Shown piece by piece: positions 1 through 7,562 of a DNA stretch of 33,282 nt. Made by a program: the position numbers and the translations under genes. The stretch comes from an uncultured Acetatifactor sp. (lineage in GTDB: Bacteria > Bacillota > Clostridia > Lachnospirales > Lachnospiraceae). The notes beneath the pieces were generated by a model. The model did no database searches. It saw only the letters and a list, made by a program, of their open reading frames with translations, and had not been told where the DNA came from. The number at the start of each line of letters is the position of its first letter. The stretch's first letter is position 1. The stretch covers positions 1 to 33,282 of the forward strand of contig CATKYJ010000045.1 of NCBI GenBank assembly GCA_949840885.1, written 5' to 3'.

Positions 1-93
1 CTGTCATGGTTCTACAGCCATAGCTCCTTCGAGCGTCTCGCTGTCATGGTTCTACAGCCATAGCTCTTTCGAGAGTCCCGCTGTCATGGTTCT
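1..93. repeat. Tandem 40-bp repeat, two full units plus a partial one
   Basis: Two 40-bp units at 1-40 and 41-80 differ at only a few positions, and a third copy breaks off after about 13 bases (81-93). Each unit starts CTGTCATGG and holds two small stem-loops: ATGGTT/AGCCAT with loop CTAC, and GCTC/GAGC or CTCT/AGAG around CTTC or TTCG. The units are contiguous without spacers, so this is not a CRISPR array. It lies 3' of rnfB and runs off the window edge, so the copy number is unknown. Confidence 0.8.
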
Positions 94-123
94 GCCGCAG
101 AAACCGGTTCATGAAATCTATTA

Positions 124-921
124 TCACATTTTCGTAATGCACTTCTTGGGGCACTTCTGGGCACAGGTTCCGCACCCGGTACATTTCTCCTGGTCAATGG
201 CGGCGTGGAAGTCCTTTACCTCCACCGCTCCGGCAGGGCAGTTCCTCATGCACAGTCCGCAGCCGATGCAGCCCACCTCGCAGGCTTTCATGGTCACGGG
301 TCCTTTATCCTTGGAACTGCAGGCCACCACATATTGGGCATCATAGGGAATCAGGGAAATCAGATGCTTCGGGCAGGCCTCCACACACTTTCCGCAGGCC
401 TTGCATTTTTCTCTGTCCACCACTGCTACCCCATTTACCACATGAATGGCGTCAAATGGGCAGGCCTTTACGCAGGAGCCGAACCCAAGGCAGCCGCTGT
501 TGCAGGACTTTGGGCCTCCGCCAGGCACAAAGCCCATCATCTGACAGTCCTGGGCTCCATAGTAGGCATAGTCCTGCTTCGCTTTCTCGCAGTCCCCCAT
601 GCAGGCCACAAAGGCCACTTTCCGCTCCGCGGCCCCTGCCTCAACGCCCATAATGGCAGCGATCTTCTCCCCCACCGGGGCTCCGCCCACGGGGCAGGCA
701 TTCACGGCGGCCTCCCCCTTTGCGATGGCCGCGGCCAGGCCGCTACAGCCCGCATAGCCGCAGCCGCCGCAGTTGTTGCCCGGCAGCGCCGCCAGCACCG
801 CCTCTTCTTTTTCATCTACCTCTACCCTGAACTTGATACCAGCCACGCCCAGGAAAAGTCCTACAAAGATACCCACCACGCCCACCACGGCCGTAGCGGT
901 CAAAACACCAGTTATGCTCAT
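124..921 (-). CDS. rnfB: Rnf electron transport complex subunit B (RnfB)
   Basis: This is the ferredoxin-facing iron-sulfur subunit of the Rnf complex, which passes electrons from reduced ferredoxin towards NAD+ while ions are pumped. The 265 residues begin with one membrane helix (about 7-28). A four-Cys cluster motif follows (C51, C54, C59, C76, in NNCGGCGYAGC). Then come several ferredoxin-type 4Fe-4S motifs, clearest at C173/C176/C179/C183, C218/C221/C224/C228 and C247/C250/C253/C257, with more Cys at 140-154. It is the last gene of the rnfCDGEAB operon, separated from rnfA by 164 bp that hold a large inverted repeat. Length and architecture are normal for clostridial RnfB. Confidence 0.95.
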   Translation of the reverse strand: MSITGVLTATAVVGVVGIFVGLFLGVAGIKFRVEVDEKEEAVLAALPGNNCGGCGYAGCSGLAAAIAKGEAAVNACPVGGAPVGEKIAAIMGVEAGAAERKVAFVACMGDCEKAKQDYAYYGAQDCQMMGFVPGGGPKSCNSGCLGFGSCVKACPFDAIHVVNGVAVVDREKCKACGKCVEACPKHLISLIPYDAQYVVACSSKDKGPVTMKACEVGCIGCGLCMRNCPAGAVEVKDFHAAIDQEKCTGCGTCAQKCPKKCITKM

Positions 922-933
922 GTCCGTCTCCTA

Positions 934-1055
934 TTCCAGTTCCGCATGGGTTTGCCAGGTACCCAATATCAGCAGAGAACTTCCGGCCGCTTAATACGCG
1001 TCCGTAAGTCCTCTGGGCGCACCTGGCAAACCCTTGCTGTTTTCCAGTTCCGCAT
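934..1055. repeat. Nested inverted-repeat element between rnfA and rnfB
   Basis: A perfect 13-bp inverted repeat (GGGTTTGCCAGGT at 948-960, ACCTGGCAAACCC at 1021-1033) encloses a second stem. On the minus strand the inner arms are CAGAGGACTTACGG and CCGGAAGTTCTCTG, 14 bp with one mismatch and one wobble. The whole is flanked by a 14-bp direct repeat TTCCAGTTCCGCAT at 934-947 and 1042-1055. It could be a MITE/REP-like insertion or a structured RNA spacer that sets RnfB expression. I do not recognise the family. Confidence 0.75.
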
Positions 1056-1085
1056 CAGTCCGTCCGGTTCCAATGCTGTTTATGT

Positions 1086-1676
1086 TTACAATAAGCCAGA
1101 AAATCCGCAGAAAGCAATCGCCATCAGCCCTGCCGTCAACAGCACCGTGGGCATGCCCCTGAAAGACTCGGGGATGTCATTGTACTCCAGCTTTTCCCGG
1201 ATGCCCGCCAGGATTACGATGGCGATGCAGAACCCCACTGCCGTGGCGAAGCCGTTCACGATACCGGTAAGGATCCCGTACTCTTTCTGTACATTGGTGA
1301 TAGCCACGCCCAGCACCGCGCAGTTGGTGGTGATCAGGGGCAGATACACGCCCAGAGCCTCGTACAGCGCCGGCATGGCCTTTCGCAGGAACATCTCCAC
1401 AAACTGCACCAGAGCCGCAATGACCAGAATGAACACAATGGTCTCCAGATACTCCACATGGAACCTGACCAGCACAAATCGGTAGATCACGCCGGCCACC
1501 GCGCTGGCCAGGGTAATGACAAAGATTACCGCCACCCCCATGCCCGCGGCTGTGTTGGTCTTGCGTGAAACTCCCAGAAAAGGGCAGAGCCCCAAAAACT
1601 GGCTTAACACCACATTGCTCACCAGAGAGGAGCCGATCAAAATGACAAGCAGCTCTTTTACATTCTCCATTTCCAT
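1086..1676 (-). CDS. rnfA: Rnf electron transport complex subunit A (RnfA)
   Basis: This is an integral membrane subunit of the Rnf ion pump, paired with RnfE in an inverted, pseudo-symmetric arrangement. The 196 residues form about six hydrophobic helices. The conserved half-site cysteines are visible in LCPFLGVSRK near the N-terminus and TTNCAVLG mid-protein. In characterised Rnf complexes these, with the RnfE pair, hold an iron-sulfur centre inside the membrane. The start ATG directly follows the TAG stop of rnfE and has GGAGG 8 bases upstream, so the two are tightly coupled. Length is typical. Confidence 0.95.
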   Translation of the reverse strand: MEMENVKELLVILIGSSLVSNVVLSQFLGLCPFLGVSRKTNTAAGMGVAVIFVITLASAVAGVIYRFVLVRFHVEYLETIVFILVIAALVQFVEMFLRKAMPALYEALGVYLPLITTNCAVLGVAITNVQKEYGILTGIVNGFATAVGFCIAIVILAGIREKLEYNDIPESFRGMPTVLLTAGLMAIAFCGFSGLL

Positions 1677-2456
1677 CTATCTGTCCTCCCTCTCCGAATC
1701 TTTTGTCTCCGGGCCCGCCTTTTTTACAGCAGTCCCCTGCTCCATGCTTTCGGCCTGCGTCCCGTTCTCTCCATAGAAGCGCCTGGTACAGCCTTTTTCA
1801 GAGCAGTTCATGCAGTCCTCGCTGCACCCGGATCCGATCTTCTCATAAGGCTTCCCGGCCTTTTTCCGCACATTCTTGATATAATTCTGTAAAGCCACCA
1901 GCGCTGCCAGCACGAAGAACGCCCCGGGAGCCTGGCCGAAGATCCGGATGGGCACAAAGGAATCCGGCAGAAGCGCAAATCCGAACAGCTCCCCGGCTCC
2001 CAGAAGCTCCCTCACCGCCCCGATGCAGGTCAGGGCAAAGGTGAATCCCAGTCCCATGCCGATCCCGTCGAACAGGGAGGGAATCACGGGATTGGAGTAG
2101 GCATAACTCTCCGCCCGCCCCAGAATGATACAGTTCACCACGATCAGCGGGATATACACGCCCAGCGACTTGTTCAGCGCCGGGATATAGGCCTCCAGAA
2201 GCAACTGCACCGCTGTCACAAAGGACGCGATGATGACGATAAAGGCCGGAATCCGCACCCGGTTTGGAATGATATTTCGCAGCAACGAAATAATCAGATT
2301 GCTCAGCGCCAATACTACCATAGTAGTAAGACCCATGCCTAAGCCGTTCATGGCCGAGGTGGTCACGGCCAGCGTGGGACACATGCCCAGCATCAGCACA
2401 AAGGTGGGGTTCTCTTTTACCAGGCCATTGTAAAGCCTCTCTCCTGCTCTATTCAT
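1677..2456 (-). CDS. rnfE: Rnf electron transport complex subunit E (RnfE), with Cys-rich tail
   Basis: This is the membrane subunit homologous to RnfA. The conserved motifs GMCPTLAVTTSA and VNCIILGRAES carry the two Cys expected for the shared iron-sulfur centre. I chose ATG at 2456 (MNRAGERLYN) because GGGAGG lies 8 bases before it. The longer frame begins with a GTG that touches the Shine-Dalgarno. The start overlaps the end of rnfG by 8 bp. The 259-aa protein carries an extra hydrophilic tail of about 50 residues with four Cys (C211, C215, C218, C223; CSEDCMNCSEKGC), which is not needed for the core fold and could bind a metal or cluster. Confidence 0.93.
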   Translation of the reverse strand: MNRAGERLYNGLVKENPTFVLMLGMCPTLAVTTSAMNGLGMGLTTMVVLALSNLIISLLRNIIPNRVRIPAFIVIIASFVTAVQLLLEAYIPALNKSLGVYIPLIVVNCIILGRAESYAYSNPVIPSLFDGIGMGLGFTFALTCIGAVRELLGAGELFGFALLPDSFVPIRIFGQAPGAFFVLAALVALQNYIKNVRKKAGKPYEKIGSGCSEDCMNCSEKGCTRRFYGENGTQAESMEQGTAVKKAGPETKDSEREDR

Positions 2457-3072
2457 GCGAGGCACCTCCCTCCGTCAAAGCCCTTGCCGCTTTCAGCCCT
2501 CCGTTCACTGCATTTGTGACGGCCTTTGTGGTTATGGTGGCACCGGCTATGGCGTCTACCTCGCTTTCAGAGGCAGCGCCTGTCTTGGTATAGGTAAAGC
2601 TGTCCGCAGTCCTGTCGTGGAACTGGGGCGCCAGCACCTCGGGTGCCAGCATTCCCAGCCCCGGAGTCTCCGAGATCTCCAAAATGGAAATGTCGTTCAG
2701 CGTTCCCTCATTTGTAATGCCCAGGTACAGTACGATATTGCCGCCGTACCCCTCGGTGGAGATGGATTCCACCACCAGGCCCAGCTTCTCTTTGTTGCTG
2801 CCAAGGGCCTCATAGACGCTGCCGATCTTTACCCCGGTCTCTTTCAGTTCCTGTACAAAAGCCTCGTCCGGCTCATACGCTATCTCCTCAAAGGAGGCGG
2901 CTGCCTGAAACACGGCCGCGCAGGCCTCCTGGATTGCCTTTTCCTGCTGGATGCGGATGCGGTCTTTGGTCAGATCGTTGACCACGCCTAATACCAGCCC
3001 GGCAATCAGGGTAATGGCAAACAGGATTCCCGCCTCTTTTAACATCACTCTGACATCACTCTTATTTTTCAC
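2449..3072 (-). CDS. rnfG: Rnf electron transport complex subunit G (RnfG)
   Basis: This is an FMN-carrying subunit on the outer face of the membrane. One N-terminal helix (about 14-32) is followed by an FMN_bind domain with ETPGLG (about 136-140) and the flavinylation motif DAIAGATITT, whose Thr179 is the expected FMN attachment site. The usual Ser/Thr before GAT is Ala here. The start is taken as GTG at 3072, with GGAGG 8 bases upstream, giving 207 aa. The ATG at 3093 would lie before that Shine-Dalgarno. It overlaps the end of rnfD by 11 bp, consistent with translational coupling. Confidence 0.92.
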   Translation of the reverse strand: MKNKSDVRVMLKEAGILFAITLIAGLVLGVVNDLTKDRIRIQQEKAIQEACAAVFQAAASFEEIAYEPDEAFVQELKETGVKIGSVYEALGSNKEKLGLVVESISTEGYGGNIVLYLGITNEGTLNDISILEISETPGLGMLAPEVLAPQFHDRTADSFTYTKTGAASESEVDAIAGATITTKAVTNAVNGGLKAARALTEGGASHE

Positions 3073-4003
3073 GGCGCTTCCCTCCTCTCTCATATCCGAA
3101 AGCAGTGGGCTTCGTGTATTTCTCGATCAGGGGTACCAAAAGATTCCCCAGGATGATAGCATAGGAAACGCCCTCCGCGCCGGGGCCGAAGATACGGAAA
3201 ATGCCCGTCAGCAGGCCAAGCAGAATACCGTATACATATTGTCCCTTTATCGTGATAGGCCTGGTCACATAGTCCGTGGCCATGAAAAACGCGCCCAGCA
3301 TCAGGCCTCCGCCGGAAAGCTGCGCCGCCAGATAGGCGGGATGGAAGCCATGGCCTCCGAAGATCCCCGCAAAAAGGACGAAAGTCACTATGTAGCTGCC
3401 GGGAATCCGCAGATCGATGACTCCCAACAGGATCAGGATACAGGCCCCTGCCAGGATGGCGATCACCGAGGTCTCGCCAATGGTGCCCGCGGTGCGGCCC
3501 ATCACCATGTCCAGCACATTCACTGCCTCCCCCGCCTTTAACGCCGCCAGGGGAGTTGCCCCCGTGTAGGCATCGCATTCAAAGGCCGTCATGGCCGTGG
3601 GGAAAGAGATCAGCAGAAAGCATCTGGCAGCCAGCGCCGGATTCATGAAATTCTGCCCCAGCCCCCCGAAGAGCATCTTCACCACAAGGATGGCAAAGAC
3701 CCCGCCCAGTGCCGCCATCCACAGAGGAATGGTCACCGGGAGGTTCAGGGCCAACAGCAGCCCCGTCACTACCGCAGACATGTCCGTAATTGTCAGTTTC
3801 TTTTTATAAAGTCCGAAGAAATATTCCGTCAGAAGCGTGCTGGCGATGGTAACCGTCATCACCGCCAGGGCCCTGGGGCCGAAATTATAGATTCCAAAGC
3901 CGGCCGCAGGCATCAGGGCTATGACCGCTGCCGTCATGAGCCCATTCGTGGCCACTCTGGAACGAATATGAGGATTCGATGATACTTTGAACAATCCGCT
4001 CAT
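3062..4003 (-). CDS. rnfD: Rnf electron transport complex subunit D (RnfD)
   Basis: This is a polytopic membrane subunit with covalently bound FMN, homologous to NqrB/RnfD. The 313 residues contain about nine to ten hydrophobic segments and the flavinylation motif DAYTGATPL, with Thr150 as the expected FMN ligand. The ATG at 4003 (MSGLFKVSSN) has AGGAG about 8 bases upstream. The in-frame extension to 4060 lacks a ribosome binding site and reads like spacer. It lies 57 bp after rnfC and overlaps rnfG. Confidence 0.94.
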   Translation of the reverse strand: MSGLFKVSSNPHIRSRVATNGLMTAAVIALMPAAGFGIYNFGPRALAVMTVTIASTLLTEYFFGLYKKKLTITDMSAVVTGLLLALNLPVTIPLWMAALGGVFAILVVKMLFGGLGQNFMNPALAARCFLLISFPTAMTAFECDAYTGATPLAALKAGEAVNVLDMVMGRTAGTIGETSVIAILAGACILILLGVIDLRIPGSYIVTFVLFAGIFGGHGFHPAYLAAQLSGGGLMLGAFFMATDYVTRPITIKGQYVYGILLGLLTGIFRIFGPGAEGVSYAIILGNLLVPLIEKYTKPTAFGYERGGKRREK

Positions 4004-4060
4004 AATTTTCTCTCCTGGTTTATTTTTATACCTCTCTGCGCGCTCCTGCGCGCATACCAA

Positions 4061-5377
4061 TCAACCTTTTCTCTTGGCCAGCTGGATCTTGCGCATGGAC
4101 TTGATCTGCTGGGTCAGGGGCCTTTTCGCCGGGCAGATGAAGCTGCAGCACCCGCACTCACAGCATTCCATGCCGTGATTAGCCAAAAATGCCTCCTCAT
4201 CTTGATGCTGGGCGTAATCTGCCAGTCTGCTGGGGATGACCCGCCCCGGGCACACCTCCACGCAGCGCCCGCAGTTGATGCAGGGGCCGGGCTCCATGGC
4301 GGACACATCGTCCTTGGACAAAGCCAATAGCGCCGTGGAGGTCTTGGTGGTAGGCACGTTTAAGTCGAACATGCCAAAACCCATCATGGGGCCACCGCAG
4401 ACGATCTTCTCGGGCGTCCCTTTGAATCCCCCTGCCGCCTCCAGCAGTTCGCTGTAGCTGGTGCCTATCCGCACCCGGAAATTCTGGGGCGCCACGACTG
4501 CGTCCCCGGTGACAGTGACAATGCGCTCCATCAAAGGCCGTCCTTCCATCACCGCCCGGTAGACGGCCACCACGGTATCCACATTGTTCACCACGCAGCC
4601 CACATCGGCAGGGAGCATGGTGGAATTGATCTTTCTTCCAGTGGTGGCATAGATCAGCTGCCGCTCGCCCCCCTGAGGGTACTTGGTCTTCAGCGCCTTG
4701 ACGGATATCTTCGGATCGTCCTTTACCAGGCTCCTTAACAGGGAAATGCAGTCCGGTTTGTTGTCCTCCACCGCAAGAATGCCCGTGGCATTGGGAAACA
4801 GCTGCAGAATGATCCTAAGCCCTCCCACCAGCTTTTCCGGCTCCTCCAGCATCCTGCGGTAGTCAGAGGTCAGGTAGGGCTCGCACTCGGCGCAGTTCGC
4901 GATTATGTAGTCGATTTTCTCCGGTTCCTTGGGAGACATCTTTACATGGGTGGGAAAGCCTGCGCCCCCCATGCCTACGATTCCGGCCTCCTTTATGATG
5001 TTTACGATCTCCTCCCGGGACATGCCCTTAGTGCTCTCCTTGGGGGTAAAGCCCACATCCTCATATTGTCCGTCATTTGCCACCACAATGCTCATGACCA
5101 GGTCTCCTGTCACCACCCGTCTGGCCTCAATGGCTTTCACTGTGCCGGACACAGAAGCGTAGATGGGGGCCGACACAAATCCGCCGCTCTCGGCAATTTT
5201 CTGCCCCATAAGCACTCTGTCCCCTTTCGCCACAATAGGCTTGGCCGGGGCGCCTATGTGCTGGGACAGGGGATAGACCAGGTCGTCTCCCGGCAAAATG
5301 TCCGCAATGGGCCTGTCCTTGGACAAATCCTTTCCATCATAGGGATGTATGCCTCCCACAAATGTCAACTTTGCCAT
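4061..5377 (-). CDS. rnfC: Rnf electron transport complex subunit C (RnfC)
   Basis: This is the peripheral subunit that exchanges electrons with NAD(H), and the first gene of the operon. The 438 residues show the N-terminal RnfC barrel-like region (about 1-110), the nucleotide/FMN-binding Gly-rich motif GMGGAGFPTHVKMSP, a SLBB-like region, and two C-terminal 4Fe-4S motifs (C366/C369/C372/C376 in CINCGRCVEVCP, and a second in ECCECGCCSFICP). AAAGGA precedes the ATG. The AT-rich gap to the divergent exonuclease gene must hold its promoter, but I find no convincing minus-strand hexamers there. Confidence 0.95.
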   Translation of the reverse strand: MAKLTFVGGIHPYDGKDLSKDRPIADILPGDDLVYPLSQHIGAPAKPIVAKGDRVLMGQKIAESGGFVSAPIYASVSGTVKAIEARRVVTGDLVMSIVVANDGQYEDVGFTPKESTKGMSREEIVNIIKEAGIVGMGGAGFPTHVKMSPKEPEKIDYIIANCAECEPYLTSDYRRMLEEPEKLVGGLRIILQLFPNATGILAVEDNKPDCISLLRSLVKDDPKISVKALKTKYPQGGERQLIYATTGRKINSTMLPADVGCVVNNVDTVVAVYRAVMEGRPLMERIVTVTGDAVVAPQNFRVRIGTSYSELLEAAGGFKGTPEKIVCGGPMMGFGMFDLNVPTTKTSTALLALSKDDVSAMEPGPCINCGRCVEVCPGRVIPSRLADYAQHQDEEAFLANHGMECCECGCCSFICPAKRPLTQQIKSMRKIQLAKRKG

Positions 5378-5475
5378 GTTATCTTAAGTCCTTTCTCAAA
5401 ATCTTGCCTGCTTTTAACAGATACTTTAAATATACTATTTTTTTTCGGAAAATACTACTGGAATTTTTAAAAATG

Positions 5476-5484
5476 TGATATGAT
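5476..5484 (+). promoter_or_regulatory. Extended -10 promoter of the YprB-like gene
   Basis: TGATATGAT matches an extended -10 element (TG-n-TATGAT, with the hexamer at 5479-5484). The -35 region 17 bp upstream (TACTGG) is poor, as is usual with extended -10 promoters. Transcription would start near 5491, leaving a leader of about 48 bases that contains the hairpin at 5502-5518. Confidence 0.5.
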
Positions 5485-5501
5485 ATACATGGAAAGATTA
5501 G

Positions 5502-5518
5502 GAACTGCGAAGCAGTTC
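5502..5518 (+). promoter_or_regulatory. Leader hairpin with GCGAAGC core
   Basis: GAACTGC-GAA-GCAGTTC is a perfect 7-bp stem closed by a GAA triloop. It sits between the inferred transcription start and the GGGAGG ribosome binding site. It has no T-tract, so it is not a terminator. The same TGCGAAGCA core recurs in the hairpins before oadA and upstream of the gene at 27075. Confidence 0.6.
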
Positions 5519-5538
5519 TTTGGTAAAGGGAGGCTGTC

Positions 5539-6642
5539 ATGAGAATATCTGAGGAAATATTGGAGAACTTTTCGATTCCCTATCCGCTGGACAGGCTTGC
5601 GCCCTTAGAGCGCGTCCTTTTTCTCGACATAGAGACCACCGGGTTCACCGCCAAGTCCTCCTGCCTGTACCTGATCGGCTGCGCCTATTTCCTGGCGGGA
5701 AAATGGCGAACCATACAATGGATGGCCCAGTCCTATGAGGAGGAGGCTTCGGTGGTAAAGGCTTTCTTTGATTTTGCCAAGCCCTACCGCTATCTTATCC
5801 ACTTCAACGGCAATAATTTTGACCTGCCTTTCATCACGCAGAAATGTGCCCAGTACAATCTGCCTTACCATTTTGATTCCTTTCAGGGCATCGACCTCTA
5901 CCGCAGGGTGGTGCCTTACAAATATTTCCTGAAGCTCCCCAACTGCAAGCAGAAAACCCTGGAGCAGTTTCTGGAAGTGGCGCGCAAAGATGTGTTCTCC
6001 GGCAGCGAACTCATCGGCATTTACCACGACTATATCAAGAACCCCTCCGAGTTCTCTGAAAATGCCCTGCTTCTCCACAATGCGGACGATCTCAAGGGAA
6101 TGCTTCAGACCCTGGACATGCTTGCCTATTACGACCTGTTCAACCAGCCGGTAAAGGCAAGGCGGGTGCAGGCCAACTCCTATAAAGACCAGAACGGAAA
6201 CCGGCGAAAGGAACTGCTCATCCTCTTCCAGCCAGGTACGCCCTTGCCAAAATCTGTCTCCGTCACTGTGGGCGGCTGCTATTTCAGAGGGGACGGCGCG
6301 GACTGCTCCCTGAAGATTCCTATCTTTGAGGAGGAGCTGAAATACTTTTATTCCAACTACCATGACTACTACTATCTTCCTACGGAAGACGTGGCCCTCC
6401 ACAAGTCCGTGGCCGGATTCGTGGACAAGGCCTACAGGGTGCCGGCCTCCGCCGCCAATTGCTATACCCGCAAGGTGTCCAGCTATCTGCCTCAATGGGA
6501 TTTCGTGTTCTCGCCTTTCTTCAAGCGGGACTACAAAAGCCGTGAACTTTTCTTTGAATTGACAGACGAACTGAAAAAAGACCGACAGGCCTTTTCCACC
6601 TATGCCACCCATGTACTGAGCATGATGGCATCCAGCTATTGA
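5539..6642 (+). CDS. YprB-like RNase H-fold exonuclease
   Basis: The 367-aa protein belongs to the predicted 3'-5' exonucleases of the YprB/RNase_H_2 type (DEDD superfamily). All three motifs are visible: Exo I with D30 and E32 (FLDIETTG), Exo II with D95 (HFNGNNFDLPF), and Exo III with H180 and D184 (HNADDL). These acidic residues would bind two catalytic metal ions. The C-terminal part after about residue 210 is less conserved and has no motif I can name. The ATG has GGGAGG upstream. It is divergent from rnfC and ends before a strong bidirectional terminator. Substrate and cellular role are not evident from the sequence. Confidence 0.88.
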   Translation: MRISEEILENFSIPYPLDRLAPLERVLFLDIETTGFTAKSSCLYLIGCAYFLAGKWRTIQWMAQSYEEEASVVKAFFDFAKPYRYLIHFNGNNFDLPFITQKCAQYNLPYHFDSFQGIDLYRRVVPYKYFLKLPNCKQKTLEQFLEVARKDVFSGSELIGIYHDYIKNPSEFSENALLLHNADDLKGMLQTLDMLAYYDLFNQPVKARRVQANSYKDQNGNRRKELLILFQPGTPLPKSVSVTVGGCYFRGDGADCSLKIPIFEEELKYFYSNYHDYYYLPTEDVALHKSVAGFVDKAYRVPASAANCYTRKVSSYLPQWDFVFSPFFKRDYKSRELFFELTDELKKDRQAFSTYATHVLSMMASSY

Positions 6643-6693
6643 CTTTTGGCTGGCCCATAGGGCGCGGGAACCGCCTGGCGACAGGAAAATACG

Positions 6694-6733
6694 AAACGGC
6701 AGCGAAAGGATTTCATCTCCCGCTGCCGTTTTG
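6694..6733. terminator. Bidirectional rho-independent terminator
   Basis: An 11-bp perfect stem (AAACGGCAGCG at 6694-6704, CGCTGCCGTTT at 6721-6731) has A-rich and T-rich flanks. It lies between the convergent exonuclease gene and the cheR end of the minus-strand operon and can serve both. Confidence 0.85.
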
Positions 6734-6744
6734 TGTTAATGCGA

Positions 6745-7524
6745 TCAAGTGGCCCTCTGATAATAGAAAGCACTTTTTCTGAAATAACCCATGTCCTTGT
6801 GATTCATAATCTGCTCTGAGGCGCCGATGAATAGCAGGCCCCCCAGCACCAGGGAATCATAAAACTTACGGTATATCTGGTCTTTGACTTCCTCAGTAAA
6901 ATAAATCATCACATTGCGGCATACAATCAGGTGGCAGGCCGCAGGATAGGCATCCCGCAGCAGATTATGCTCCCTGAATTCCACCCTTGATTTAATTTCG
7001 TCTGAAATCACATATTCGTTTCCCACCTGTCTGAAGTATCTTCGCCTCAGATCTGCCGGCACGGCCGCTATGCTCTTCTCGCTGTAAATGCCTTTTCTGG
7101 CCGTCCCAATGATCTGTTTGTCCACATCCGTGGCATATACCCTGATATTGCTCAGGGGCAGGTGCCTGGACATGGCCATCACCAGCGAATACGGCTCGTC
7201 CCCCGTGGAGCATGCGGCGCTCCACACTTTCAGATTCCTGCCAAACCTCTGGATCAGTTCCGGAACGGCCTTTTCCTCCAACACTTTCCACTGATCCCGA
7301 TCCCGGTAAAATTCCGAGACATTGATCGTGATGTGGTTGACGAATTCTTCAAACATTTTTCTGTCCGTCTTCAGACAGAATACATATTTGTCATAGCCCT
7401 CTACACTATGCTTGGATATCAGATTATCAATTCTGCGCTTCATCTGCGCTTCCTTGTAACAGCTCAGATTGATTCCTGTCAGTGTCAGTACTTCTTTTTT
7501 GAAATACTCATAGTCGAATATCAT
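6745..7524 (-). CDS. cheR: CheR-type chemoreceptor glutamate methyltransferase
   Basis: This is an S-adenosylmethionine-dependent protein methyltransferase of the CheR family, which methylates glutamates of chemoreceptors. It has the N-terminal helical domain (TGINLSCYKEAQMKRRI), the SAM motif VWSAACSTGDEPYSL, the acidic ATDVDK strand end and the NVMIYF motif. Start choice is uncertain: the frame reaches GTG at 7548 and ATG at 7536. I use ATG at 7524 (MIFDYEYFKKE), where family similarity begins and GGATGG lies upstream. It follows S1 by a short gap and is probably the last gene of the cmk-ispH-S1 operon. No other chemotaxis gene is nearby, so its receptor is unknown. Confidence 0.9.
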   Translation of the reverse strand: MIFDYEYFKKEVLTLTGINLSCYKEAQMKRRIDNLISKHSVEGYDKYVFCLKTDRKMFEEFVNHITINVSEFYRDRDQWKVLEEKAVPELIQRFGRNLKVWSAACSTGDEPYSLVMAMSRHLPLSNIRVYATDVDKQIIGTARKGIYSEKSIAAVPADLRRRYFRQVGNEYVISDEIKSRVEFREHNLLRDAYPAACHLIVCRNVMIYFTEEVKDQIYRKFYDSLVLGGLLFIGASEQIMNHKDMGYFRKSAFYYQRAT

Positions 7525-7562
7525 GGCAGTCACCATCCGATCGTTCACTTATAGGCAGGACT

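Noticed and set aside
1..93. Possible CRISPR array at the window start
   Set aside because: Units are contiguous and 40 bp with no variable spacers, and no cas genes are near.
205..1485. 426-codon plus-strand frame opposite rnfB and rnfA
   Set aside because: It is the shadow of the rnf genes in another frame; the minus-strand proteins match known families throughout.
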